NCBI GenBank assembly: GCA_913046025.1
Contig: CAJWRP010000215.1
Location: 1 to 5,168 of the forward strand
Length of the DNA: 5,168 bases
Direction of reading: 5' to 3'
DNA from: an uncultured Chloroflexota bacterium
GTDB lineage: Bacteria; Chloroflexota; Dehalococcoidia; SAR202; UBA11138
Positions within the stretch are counted from its first letter, which is position 1. Each line of letters begins with the position of its first letter. Below, one piece after another: positions 1 to 5,148 of the stretch. The position numbers were made by a program, and so were the translations under genes. The notes under the pieces are model-generated. The model saw only the letters and a program-made list of their open reading frames with translations, was not told where the DNA came from and made no database searches.

Positions 1-52
1 TCGCGAATAGCCCTATGAATACTACACCACCGAGTATTGCTTCAATTCCCAT
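1..52 (-). CDS. N-terminus of an unidentified membrane or exported protein (partial, runs off the left edge)
   Basis: Read on the minus strand, an ATG at 52-50 opens a frame that stays open to the window edge and gives MGIEAILGGVVFIGLFA. This is a hydrophobic stretch that could be a membrane segment or signal anchor. A good Shine-Dalgarno (AGGAG, 66-62) lies 9 nt before the ATG, which is the main support for this being a real start. Upstream, at 121-169, is an 11-bp-phased operator-like array that matches the one before amt in order, orientation and distance to the start codon, so the gene may be under the same, probably nitrogen-responsive, control. Only 17 codons are visible, so neither family nor function can be given. 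Confidence 0.5.
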   Translation of the reverse strand, partial: MGIEAILGGVVFIGLFA

Positions 53-61
53 TTGCTTCCG

Positions 62-66
62 CTCCT
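62..66 (-). promoter_or_regulatory. Ribosome binding site of the left-edge minus-strand gene
   Basis: The minus strand reads GCAGGAG here, followed by 9 nt and then ATG. It is the only good Shine-Dalgarno near this start and is what makes the short partial gene credible. Confidence 0.5.
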
Positions 67-120
67 GCGACAATTACCTCAGTCAGACTGAAGGCTTGTT
101 TGTAATCTGAAATCTATTAT

Positions 121-169
121 GTAGCTGGTATGTTTCCTGAATATTGCCGATATGTTAAATATTTGTTAC
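121..169 (-). promoter_or_regulatory. 11-bp-phased five-box operator array, GlnR/OmpR-family type
   Basis: On the minus strand, five pentamers occur at exact 11-bp steps: GTAAC (169-165), TTAAC (158-154), GCAAT (147-143), GAAAC (136-132) and GCTAC (125-121), each separated by 6 nt. Four of the five end in AC. The first three repeat the order of the amt array (GTAAC, TTAAC, GCAAC). Direct repeats with 11-bp spacing are typical of OmpR-family response regulators, and GTnAC-n6-GAAAC is the published pattern for actinobacterial GlnR. The array ends 69 nt before the minus-strand start codon at 52, and amt has a similar gap of 61 nt. The plus-strand gene at 380 is 210 nt away, so it is a less likely target. 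The regulator's identity is inferred. Confidence 0.55.
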
Positions 170-180
170 ATCTGTGGAAT

Positions 181-365
181 TATTGGCACACTCTTCTAAC
201 TTCTGCGGTCGACTCTTTCAAAACATTTTGCAAACCGCAATCCCTCAATTTCACTGGCGATATCCGATACGGTGGTGCAAATGTCATTGGTGAGTAGCTT
301 TCTGGTGTGTTCCTCACGAAAGGGAATATGCCTATCTGGCGTCGCATAAAACATCAGGGTAGCGT
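181..365. other. Leader region before the first paralog, no gene seen
   Basis: Between the operator array and the Shine-Dalgarno at 366 I find no credible coding frame and no consensus sigma70 promoter. A weak long-range pairing is possible between TGCGGT (204-209) and ACCGCA (234-239). The promoter of the gene at 380 probably lies here but cannot be placed. Confidence 0.35.
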
Positions 366-370
366 GGAGG
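366..370 (+). promoter_or_regulatory. Shine-Dalgarno that decides the start of the first paralog
   Basis: GGAGG lies 9 nt before ATG 380. It directly abuts the in-frame TTG at 371 with no spacer, so the TTG cannot be the start served by this site. The ATG is therefore preferred, giving 196 residues instead of 199. Confidence 0.7.
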
Positions 371-379
371 TTGAAGAAG

Positions 380-970
380 ATGAAGTGGCATATTTTGCGT
401 AGGCGCTCTTCAGTTATTATCGCCGTATTGGCCGTAGCACTACTAGCTGGCACAATTAGTTCGACGGCAAACGCGATGTTCCGGGGACACGACGTGCAGG
501 CCAAGAACTTTAGTGTTACTTATGCTGGCGTAACAGGACCTGTGGATGAGATGCCCGTGGGCCTTAGCGACCTTGTCATGAATCAGGTGGACGGAAAATT
601 CGTCGGCAAACGTAAATCGGAGATGACCGTTTCAATGCTTCGAAACGGATTCATTGGTACCAGGCTGATGATGAACCGGCCTTGCGACGAGTCAGGCGAC
701 TTTGCGGGCTGGTGCATTGACGAAGGCCGGAATACCTGGGCTGTGACGCCACAGATGATTCACGCTGCGTTGCCAATGGACGATACTAGCGCGATGTTTG
801 GTCCGGCATTTATTACCCAGATTGTGGATGGCGACGGCTATAACGGATTTGCGACTTACAGGGTCACTGTAGTTAGTCCATTTGACACCGCCACAGAGGG
901 TGCAGTGGTCACCATTAGCATCGATGGCTATCTGAGTAAGATGAAGACCAGCACCAGCGCTAAGAAATAG
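380..970 (+). CDS. Exported or membrane-anchored protein of unknown function, short paralog
   Basis: This 196-residue protein belongs to no family I recognise. It begins with a basic patch (KWHILRRR), then a hydrophobic segment at about residues 11-28, and a possible signal-peptidase site after ANA (residues 30-32), so it is exported or anchored. The rest, about 33-190, is a single domain rich in predicted beta strand. By hand alignment it is about 43% identical to residues 33-188 of the protein encoded at 1394-2515. Shared landmarks are FIG..L..NR.CD (about 91-103), GWC (110-112), W.V.PQ (120-125), GP..I (141-145), GDG..G.ATY.VT (151-163) and ATEG.VVTI..DG (171-183). Cys102 and Cys112 are its only cysteines and are conserved, so a disulfide is likely in an exported protein. 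It ends in a Ser/Thr/Lys-rich tail and lacks the linker and carbohydrate-binding module of its neighbour. Confidence 0.8.
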   Translation: MKWHILRRRSSVIIAVLAVALLAGTISSTANAMFRGHDVQAKNFSVTYAGVTGPVDEMPVGLSDLVMNQVDGKFVGKRKSEMTVSMLRNGFIGTRLMMNRPCDESGDFAGWCIDEGRNTWAVTPQMIHAALPMDDTSAMFGPAFITQIVDGDGYNGFATYRVTVVSPFDTATEGAVVTISIDGYLSKMKTSTSAKK

Positions 971-1052
971 CTATTTCTAAATAGTTCCACACAGTTACCA
1001 ATCTGTTTATCGCGTGTACAACATGCGGTAGAAACCTTCTGGATAAACACTT

Positions 1053-1116
1053 GCCCGTAGGCAATCAGTGCGGTTGAGGCTCCCCGCGCTGATTACGCTC
1101 CTGCGGGCGGGTTTTT
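1053..1116 (+). terminator. Rho-independent terminator with a 20-bp two-part stem
   Basis: The outer stem pairs GCCCGTAGG (1053-1061) with CCTGCGGGC (1100-1108), including one T-G wobble. A nested 11-bp stem pairs 1063-1073 with 1084-1094, also with one wobble, and has a 10-nt loop at 1074-1083. The two stems are separated by one unpaired base on the left and five on the right. The 3' arm is followed by GGG and a run of five T. It lies 83 nt after the stop of the first paralog and in the right orientation to end that transcript. The stem is unusually long, and the GGG between stem and T-run is not ideal, so it might also be a structured RNA or a repeat element acting as a terminator. Confidence 0.65.
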
Positions 1117-1393
1117 CTTCGCCATAAAACCTGTCCTTCTCGTTGGCCTCCTTTCGGCCAACCTACATGCACTCTTCGCATGCAGCCCTTAATCCACCTG
1201 AATTGCAAGCAGATCCGGTCGTTTCTAGTCAAAATCCTCCTGTTCACCTTGTTCACTTTAAGTCATTCGGTTCCTCCAGTTGCGAGAACTAAATCGCGCT
1301 GAACTTGTCAACGCCTAGGAGTGGAATACTGTCTGCATGTGATTCCTTGCTCCTGATGCAACGACGAAGAATCCTCGGATAAGGGGGTGTGTT
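1117..1393 (+). other. Intergenic region with two consecutive 7-nt-loop hairpins and the 5' leader of the second paralog
   Basis: No gene is seen. GTTGGCC (1142-1148) pairs with GGCCAAC (1156-1162) around the loop TCCTTTC. Three nucleotides later CATGC (1166-1170) pairs with GCATG (1178-1182) around the loop ACTCTTC. Both loops are seven nucleotides and pyrimidine-rich, and the first contains CCTCCTTTC, which resembles the 3' end of 16S rRNA. From 1183 on I see only the probable promoter and leader of the gene at 1394. Confidence 0.4.
1305..1332 (+). promoter_or_regulatory. Possible weak sigma70 promoter of the second paralog
   Basis: TTGTCA (1305-1310) is followed after 16 nt by TACTGT (1327-1332). 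The -35 matches consensus at five of six positions but the -10 at only three. It is the best candidate in the leader and would give a transcript start about 55 nt before ATG 1394. Confidence 0.25.
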
Positions 1394-2515
1394 ATGACGG
1401 TGAAATGGTGGACAAGTAAGAGGTTATACATCCTGATTGGGGCGTTGTTGTTAACTTTTGTGGCCGGCGCTACAGCCTCCACTGTATATGCGCTCTTTGG
1501 TCCAGATCATGTTGATGCCAGGCAGTTTAAGGTTACGTATGTAGGCGTCACGGCTCCGGCAGACTCCATCTCTGACGGCTGCTTCAGTCTTGTGCTTGGA
1601 GCGATGGACGGAGCAATTACCCAAGGCCAATCATCTGGAATGACCGTTGATTTTATTAAGAACAGCTTCATCGGTATTAAACTCCTGAGCAATAGAAGCT
1701 GCGACTCGGCAGGCACAAATCTGGGCTGGTGTGTCCAAGGCGAGACCAAGGCATGGACTGTGATGCCCCAGGCTTTGTTGCCGACAATACTCGTTGATGG
1801 CGTGACGGTAATGTGGGGACCAGGTTACATTCGTGAGATTGGTGGTGACGGCATGCAGGGACTGGCCACCTACATGGTGACCTTGCAGCAACCCGCTGAT
1901 CCGGCCACAGAGGGTCTGGTTGTAACTATTAATGCTGATGGCTTTGTAAACAAGATTGGAGGGCCGATTCCTGACACAGGACCAGGGCCGGGGCCCACAC
2001 CTACTCCAACTCCGAGCCCTTTTGAAAACTTCGTGTTAAATCCTGGATTTGAAAATGGCAGTACGAATTGGGAACAGACGTCCTTTGGCGGTCGATCGAT
2101 TGTCGACAACCAGTCGCACTCAGGCGAGACCTCTCGGCGTATGCTGGCCTCCAGGCGCTTGAAGAGGCTGGTAAGCCAGGAGGTTAGCATCATTCCGGGC
2201 GAGACCTACGATGCCTCCGCATGGATTAAGACACAGGATCTTGACCGGACTGGTGCGTGCGTAGAATTTATCTGGCCAAAAGTGGCGGGGGCGTCGGGTA
2301 CTCCGCATCACAGCAAGATAATAAGGGTGAACACCCTGGCACCTATTGCAGGGTCAAATGACTGGACTCAGATTAGTTTGACGGGGCTAACTGCTCCTGA
2401 GAGCGCGGTTGCCGTAAGAGTCAACCTTTGGATGGAACGTGAGAGGGGCGGCTCGGGCATGGCGTGGTTCGACGATATAGCACTGTTGGGGCCGCCTTCT
2501 TCTGATGGCGACTAA
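1394..2515 (+). CDS. Exported two-domain protein: unknown domain shared with its neighbour plus a CBM4/9-like module
   Basis: The start is supported by AAGGGGGTG at 1381-1389, a near-complete anti-16S match just before the ATG. Residues 11-30 form a hydrophobic export or anchor segment after a basic start (KWWTSKR). Residues 33-188 are the same unrecognised domain as the neighbouring 196-residue protein, including the paired cysteines (Cys103, Cys113) and GDG..G.ATY.VT. It also has a Cys63 not found in the paralog. Residues 190-209 are a Pro/Gly/Thr linker (PDTGPGPGPTPTPTPSP). Residues 211-367 look like a CBM4/9-type jelly-roll module: N.VLNPGFENG..NW near the start, HSG at 242-244, PG.TYDASAW.KT in the middle, W.QISLTGL, and the terminal AWFDDIALLGP. 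Such modules usually bind glycans. No catalytic domain is present, so a surface adhesin or glycan-binding role is inferred. A shared terminator follows immediately. Confidence 0.82.
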   Translation: MTVKWWTSKRLYILIGALLLTFVAGATASTVYALFGPDHVDARQFKVTYVGVTAPADSISDGCFSLVLGAMDGAITQGQSSGMTVDFIKNSFIGIKLLSNRSCDSAGTNLGWCVQGETKAWTVMPQALLPTILVDGVTVMWGPGYIREIGGDGMQGLATYMVTLQQPADPATEGLVVTINADGFVNKIGGPIPDTGPGPGPTPTPTPSPFENFVLNPGFENGSTNWEQTSFGGRSIVDNQSHSGETSRRMLASRRLKRLVSQEVSIIPGETYDASAWIKTQDLDRTGACVEFIWPKVAGASGTPHHSKIIRVNTLAPIAGSNDWTQISLTGLTAPESAVAVRVNLWMERERGGSGMAWFDDIALLGPPSSDGD

Positions 2516-2537
2516 TTGGACCTACTTTAACTAAAGT

Positions 2538-2573
2538 AAAAGAGCCCCGGAGATATCCCCGGGGCTCTTTTTT
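2538..2573. terminator. Bidirectional intrinsic terminator between convergent genes
   Basis: A perfect 13-bp stem pairs 2538-2550 (AAAAGAGCCCCGG) with 2559-2571 around an 8-nt loop, followed by six T on the plus strand (2568-2573). On the minus strand the stem ends in four T. It lies 22 nt after the stop of the CBM-bearing gene and 17 nt after the amt stop on the other strand, so it probably ends both transcripts. It is stronger in the plus direction. Confidence 0.88.
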
Positions 2574-2589
2574 GCGTTATTCCTGTCGT

Positions 2590-3912
2590 CTAGTTGCCCG
2601 CTGTTGGGCCCATCTCTGGATATGCCACTGCGCCATGCTCTGCCTCATCCAAGCCTTCCTCTTCCTCTTCAGGGGATACCCTGAGACCCATAGTGAGGTC
2701 CAGGCCCTTGAAGACTAGGAAGCCTGTGCCAAAGCCCCAGCCAATCGCGACCAGTATGCCAACGATCTGTGGCATCAGTTGCCCAGGGTTGCCGTAAAGC
2801 AGTCCCTTCACGTCGCCATGGCCGGATGCGAAGATACCCACAGCCAGCAGGCCCCACGCGCCGCAGATGCCGTGCACCGTGATGGCCCCGACTGGATCAT
2901 CCACTTTGAGGACTTTCTTGATGAAGTCGATACCGAAGACCATGATGACGCCCGCAATCAGACCGATTACCACAGATGCCCATGGGTCGACGTGCGCGCT
3001 GGGAGCCGTGATGCCCACCAGTCCTGCCAATGCACCGTTACAGGCCATCTCAATGTTTGCCTTGCCTGTGCGGAGCATTACGACGTAGACCGCTGCTGTT
3101 GCGCCTGCCGCGCCCGCTAGTAAGGTGTTAACCGCGTTTAGTCCCAGGCTGTCCGAGTTAATGTTGAAACCGAACCAGCCGAAGAACAGTATGAAGGTTC
3201 CTATTACGACGTAGGGTATGTTGTGGCCCTTGAACTCAATACCCTCTTTGAAGCCGATCCTAGGTCCGACAACTACGGCACCGGCCAGTGCCACCATGCC
3301 GCCAATCATATGAACAACGCCAGAGCCGGCATAGTCAGCCATGCCTAGCTCAGAAAGCCAGCCAGTGTCGCTCCAGGCCCAGTGACCGTATATCGGGTAT
3401 ATCAGGGCTCCGACTATAAAGCTGTATGCAAAGTAAGCGTTAATTTTTGTGCGTTCAGCCATGGCACCCGCGATGATGGTGGCGGCCGTGCCTGCGAATA
3501 CCATCTGGAAGAACCATGACACCAGCTTGCTATCATCAAAGTCAGTCAAGAAGAAGCCGTCTAGCCCGATGAACCCGGCAGCAGCTCCGCCGCCGAACAT
3601 CAACGCAAAGCCGAACGCCCAGAAGCCCAGCGATGCTATGCAGAAGTCCAAAAAGGACTTGGTCATATAGTTGACCGTATTCTTGGAGCGAATTAGTCCC
3701 GCGCCTAAGAAGGCGAAGCCAGCCTGCATGAAGAAGACTAGCGCAGCCGCGATGACCAGTATCGTGTCATTCAGCAGCGCTTCTACTTCATCGGCGGTTG
3801 CAGCGAAGGCGATGCCGCTGCTGGTGGCGAATATTCCCAGTCCCAAGAGCGCTACGAGCATTAAGCGCAGACGGAACGTGGTTATTCGCATCCTTTCACT
3901 AAGTAGTTGCAT
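2590..3912 (-). CDS. amt: Ammonium transporter, Amt/MEP/Rh family
   Basis: The 440-residue product is a membrane channel that passes ammonium/ammonia into the cell. GGAGGGG (3926-3920) lies 7 nt before ATG 3912; a second ATG at codon 8 has no properly spaced Shine-Dalgarno. Residues 8-38 look like a signal peptide with a site near AFA, as in E. coli AmtB. Family hallmarks are present: FFQ at 134-136 (Phe gate), GAMAER at 149-154, the signature ADYAGSGVVH at 192-201 with Asp193 and the first pore histidine His201, GWFGFN at 245-250 with Ser253, and the second pore histidine in TVHGICGAWG (His347). The cytoplasmic tail keeps GLRVSPEEEEEGLDEAEHG (409-427), the region that couples subunits and contacts PII protein. 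No glnK/glnB lies beside it here. The gene converges on the CBM-bearing gene, and a phased nitrogen-type operator array precedes it. Confidence 0.97.
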   Translation of the reverse strand: MQLLSERMRITTFRLRLMLVALLGLGIFATSSGIAFAATADEVEALLNDTILVIAAALVFFMQAGFAFLGAGLIRSKNTVNYMTKSFLDFCIASLGFWAFGFALMFGGGAAAGFIGLDGFFLTDFDDSKLVSWFFQMVFAGTAATIIAGAMAERTKINAYFAYSFIVGALIYPIYGHWAWSDTGWLSELGMADYAGSGVVHMIGGMVALAGAVVVGPRIGFKEGIEFKGHNIPYVVIGTFILFFGWFGFNINSDSLGLNAVNTLLAGAAGATAAVYVVMLRTGKANIEMACNGALAGLVGITAPSAHVDPWASVVIGLIAGVIMVFGIDFIKKVLKVDDPVGAITVHGICGAWGLLAVGIFASGHGDVKGLLYGNPGQLMPQIVGILVAIGWGFGTGFLVFKGLDLTMGLRVSPEEEEEGLDEAEHGAVAYPEMGPTAGN

Positions 3913-3942
3913 GTCTGTTCCCCTCCCAAGGTCAGATAGTTG

Positions 3943-3948
3943 ATCTTA
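3943..3948 (-). promoter_or_regulatory. Candidate -10 element of amt
   Basis: The minus strand reads TAAGAT, matching TATAAT at four of six positions. With a 17-bp spacer the -35 position reads TCCCTA, unlike consensus, and is immediately next to the last box of the array at 3973. A poor -35 abutting an activator array fits activator-dependent transcription. This placement is inferred. Confidence 0.3.
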
Positions 3949-3972
3949 TTTTCACAAGTGTGGGGTAGGGAT

Positions 3973-4032
3973 GTTACCGGCATGTTTCGGATATGTAACA
4001 GATTTGTTGCCACATTGTTAAATAAGTGTTAC
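3973..4032 (-). promoter_or_regulatory. 11-bp-phased six-box operator array before amt, GlnR-like
   Basis: In the amt direction the boxes are GTAAC (4032-4028), TTAAC (4021-4017), GCAAC (4010-4006), GTTAC (3999-3995), GAAAC (3988-3984) and GTAAC (3977-3973). Every box starts exactly 11 bp after the previous one, with 6 nt between, and all six end in AC. The central GTTAC-n6-GAAAC-n6-GTAAC fits the actinobacterial GlnR pattern GTnAC-n6-GAAAC. GlnR is an OmpR-family regulator that activates amt under nitrogen limitation, so the site and the gene agree. The array ends 60 nt before the amt start codon. Which protein binds it in this organism is inferred. Confidence 0.7.
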
Positions 4033-4040
4033 AGCGGCTC

Positions 4041-4184
4041 ATAGAGTAGTAGGAGTAATTGACGCTATTCTTGCGCAATTTAACTTAATAGATTTGTACG
4101 GGTGGAACCCAAAATAAATAATTAGAATCCAATGCTCAAGAACCAAAAGGGAGGGCAGCGTTAGATATACGCCCACTCTCTGTT
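4041..4184. other. Intergenic stretch between the amt operator and the selenoprotein promoter
   Basis: No coding frame is convincing. The stretch is AT-rich at 4080-4140. GGGC at 4152-4156 and GCCC at 4171-4174 could form a weak hairpin with bulges, followed by CTCTCTGTTTT, but it is not a convincing terminator. Confidence 0.3.
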
Positions 4185-4213
4185 TTGACATTGCTGTAGG
4201 CCCCTCTTAAAAT
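4185..4213 (+). promoter_or_regulatory. Strong sigma70 promoter of the selenoprotein gene
   Basis: A perfect -35 TTGACA (4185-4190) is followed after the optimal 17 nt by TAAAAT (4208-4213), five of six matches to the -10 consensus. Transcription would start near 4220 and give a leader of about 60 nt with a possible GGCCG/CGGCC hairpin (4225-4229 with 4248-4252). A near-consensus promoter directly upstream argues that this is an active gene and not a decaying one. Confidence 0.8.
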
Positions 4214-4267
4214 GCAGCAATCCTGGCCGGGGTTCGCAGATGGTGAGCGGCCGAGCCGGATCATATT

Positions 4268-4273
4268 AAGGAG
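4268..4273 (+). promoter_or_regulatory. Shine-Dalgarno that places the start upstream of the in-frame TGA
   Basis: AAGGAG lies 8 nt before ATG 4282, close to ideal. The only start available downstream of the TGA is GTG 4345, which has no Shine-Dalgarno and would remove the first beta strand and active site. This site is therefore key evidence for translation through the TGA. Confidence 0.85.
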
Positions 4274-4281
4274 ATGTGAAG

Positions 4282-4935
4282 ATGGAACGCATCAAAATGC
4301 AGGTCTATGGCGACTATGCTTGACCCTGGGTCTACAATGCAGCCGTGTGGCTGGATAGAGTCAAGCAGGTATATAAGGACGATATGGAGATCACGTGGAG
4401 GAACTTCTCGCTGGAGCAGAACGCTTTCACCATTAAGCAGAAATCGGAAGAAACAGAGTCCGACTGGAAGGTATGGGAGCAGGAAGACCTCTCCCAAGGC
4501 CGATCTCTCATGGGGCAGATTGCGGCTGAGGCCGCCCGCAGACAGGGGCCTGAGATTTATGACAAGTTCCATCTCGCTCTTCTGACGGCACGTCACGGTG
4601 GGGATGGCCGCATCTCTCTCAACGAGGAGGAGCCTCTCGTAGAATTGGCGCAGCAGGTGGGACTGGACGCTGCCAAGTTCCGCGAAGACCTACGTGATCC
4701 CGACTTGCGAAATAGCATTGGGACGGACCATGATGAGGCTGTATCCCAGGGCATATTCGGCACGCCTACCTTTGTCTTCGAGAACGGCAACGCCGCTTTC
4801 ATCAAGGCGTTTATCCCTCCGCAGGACGACGCGGTAGCCGAATTCGAGCACTTTATTGCACTTATGAATCACAGATCCTATATCGGCGAGATCAAGCGAC
4901 CTCAGCCGCCATGGCCAAAAGGCGCCCTCGATTAG
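4282..4935 (+). CDS. Selenocysteine-containing DsbA/FrnE-like thioredoxin-fold oxidoreductase (TGA at codon 14 = Sec)
   Basis: Read with TGA 4321-4323 as selenocysteine, the product has 217 residues. It opens with the thioredoxin-fold strand IKMQVYGDYA, then U14-PWVYNAAVWLDRV, matching the DsbA/FrnE pattern in which Cys-Pro-x-x starts the first active-site helix. Residues 65-145 are the helical insertion, with AAEAARRQGPEIYDKFHLALLTARH and GLDAAKFREDL typical of FrnE-like proteins. The cis-proline loop is GIFGTPTFVF (157-166, Pro162). The family's second active-site cysteine is Val17 here, and the whole protein has no cysteine, so Sec14 would be the only redox residue. There is no signal peptide, so it is probably cytoplasmic. 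A strong promoter, a good Shine-Dalgarno, intact frame on both sides and a bSECIS-like hairpin support recoding. Substrate is unknown. No sel genes are in the window. The alternatives, nonsense mutation or sequencing error, are less likely. Confidence 0.85.
4321..4323 (+). other. In-frame TGA read as selenocysteine (codon 14)
   Basis: The frame from ATG 4282 is DYA-TGA-PWVYN, and the TGA occupies the nucleophilic cysteine position of the DsbA/FrnE family. The visible stops of the other genes are TAG (970, 2590, 4935) and TAA (2515), and none has an internal TGA, so general reassignment of TGA to Trp is not suggested. Confidence 0.82.
4327..4363 (+). promoter_or_regulatory. Bacterial SECIS-like stem-loop inside the coding sequence
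   Basis: The upper stem CAGCC/GGCTG (4340-4344 with 4349-4353) is a perfect 5 bp closing the loop GTGT (4345-4348). Below an internal loop, TCTA/TAGA (4331-4334 with 4356-4359) pairs, and after a G-G mismatch TGG pairs with TCA (4327-4329 with 4361-4363, one wobble). The apical loop starts 21 nt after the TGA and its first base is G. Known bacterial SECIS elements have a short apical loop with a G among its first two bases, roughly 16-37 nt from the UGA, so the hairpin fits. It would bind the elongation factor SelB. Confidence 0.75.
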
Positions 4936-4967
4936 TTTTGAGTCTGATTGGGACGGCGACTCGGGTG

Positions 4968-5113
4968 AGATTGAGGACATTGGGCGTTAGGTTCTCTCGC
5001 CTTTCTGAACATTTGGTAATTTGAAGCGTTCTCTAGGGTGAAATTGGGGCCATTGGGCCATAAGTCTTCTTGCCATTCCCAGCATTTGGTAAATTGATGC
5101 GTCCTCTAGGGTG
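4968..5113 (+). repeat. Two tandem imperfect 73-nt repeats
   Basis: Units 4968-5040 and 5041-5113 align without any gap, with 57 of 73 positions identical. Each ends in CTCTAGGGTG, and a related GGGTG precedes the first unit at 4963-4967. The last 31 nt (5010-5040 and 5083-5113) are best conserved, with three differences. The period is not a multiple of three and no frame stays open, so the repeat is not coding. It lies between the selenoprotein stop and the next gene's start. Its role is unknown: leader RNA, regulatory site and simple duplication are all possible. Confidence 0.8.
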
Positions 5114-5148
5114 CAGCGCTAGGTAGTGAGCAGGGAAAGGGACAAAAA

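Noticed and set aside
371..379. TTG 371 as start of the first paralog
   Set aside because: The GGAGG at 366-370 touches it directly with no spacing, while ATG 380 has the normal 9-nt spacing.
196..504. Minus-strand open frame of 102 codons over the leader and start of the first paralog
   Set aside because: It overlaps the well-supported plus-strand gene, has no clear Shine-Dalgarno and shows no family resemblance.
964..977. Perfect palindrome GAAATAGCTATTTC overlapping the stop of the first paralog
   Set aside because: It is AT-rich, has no loop and no T-run, so it is not a convincing terminator. The strong structure at 1053-1116 explains termination better.
1091..1123. Minus-strand mini-frame MAKKNPPAGA with an upstream AAGGA, resembling a leader peptide
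   Set aside because: It is only 10 codons, overlaps the plus-strand terminator, and has no minus-strand gene downstream that it could control.
380..2515. TasA/camelysin-like (SipW-dependent) proteins, suggested by the ALF and AMF residues just after the hydrophobic segment
   Set aside because: The domains lack the usual TasA/camelysin sequence pattern and have a conserved cysteine pair instead, and no dedicated signal peptidase gene is nearby.
2524..2537. Inverted repeat ACTTTA-AC-TAAAGT just before the bidirectional terminator
   Set aside because: It has only six AT-rich pairs with a two-base spacer and nothing else supports a function; it is likely chance in a short convergent gap.
4321..4323. 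The TGA as a simple nonsense mutation making a pseudogene
   Set aside because: Promoter, Shine-Dalgarno, both flanking frames and the cis-Pro loop are intact, the TGA falls exactly on the catalytic position, and a SECIS-like hairpin follows. A random stop would be unlikely to meet all of these.
4345..4935. A 196-residue protein starting at GTG 4345
   Set aside because: It has no Shine-Dalgarno, lacks the first strand and the active site, and its GTG forms the loop of the proposed SECIS. It is the fragment left when the TGA is read as stop.
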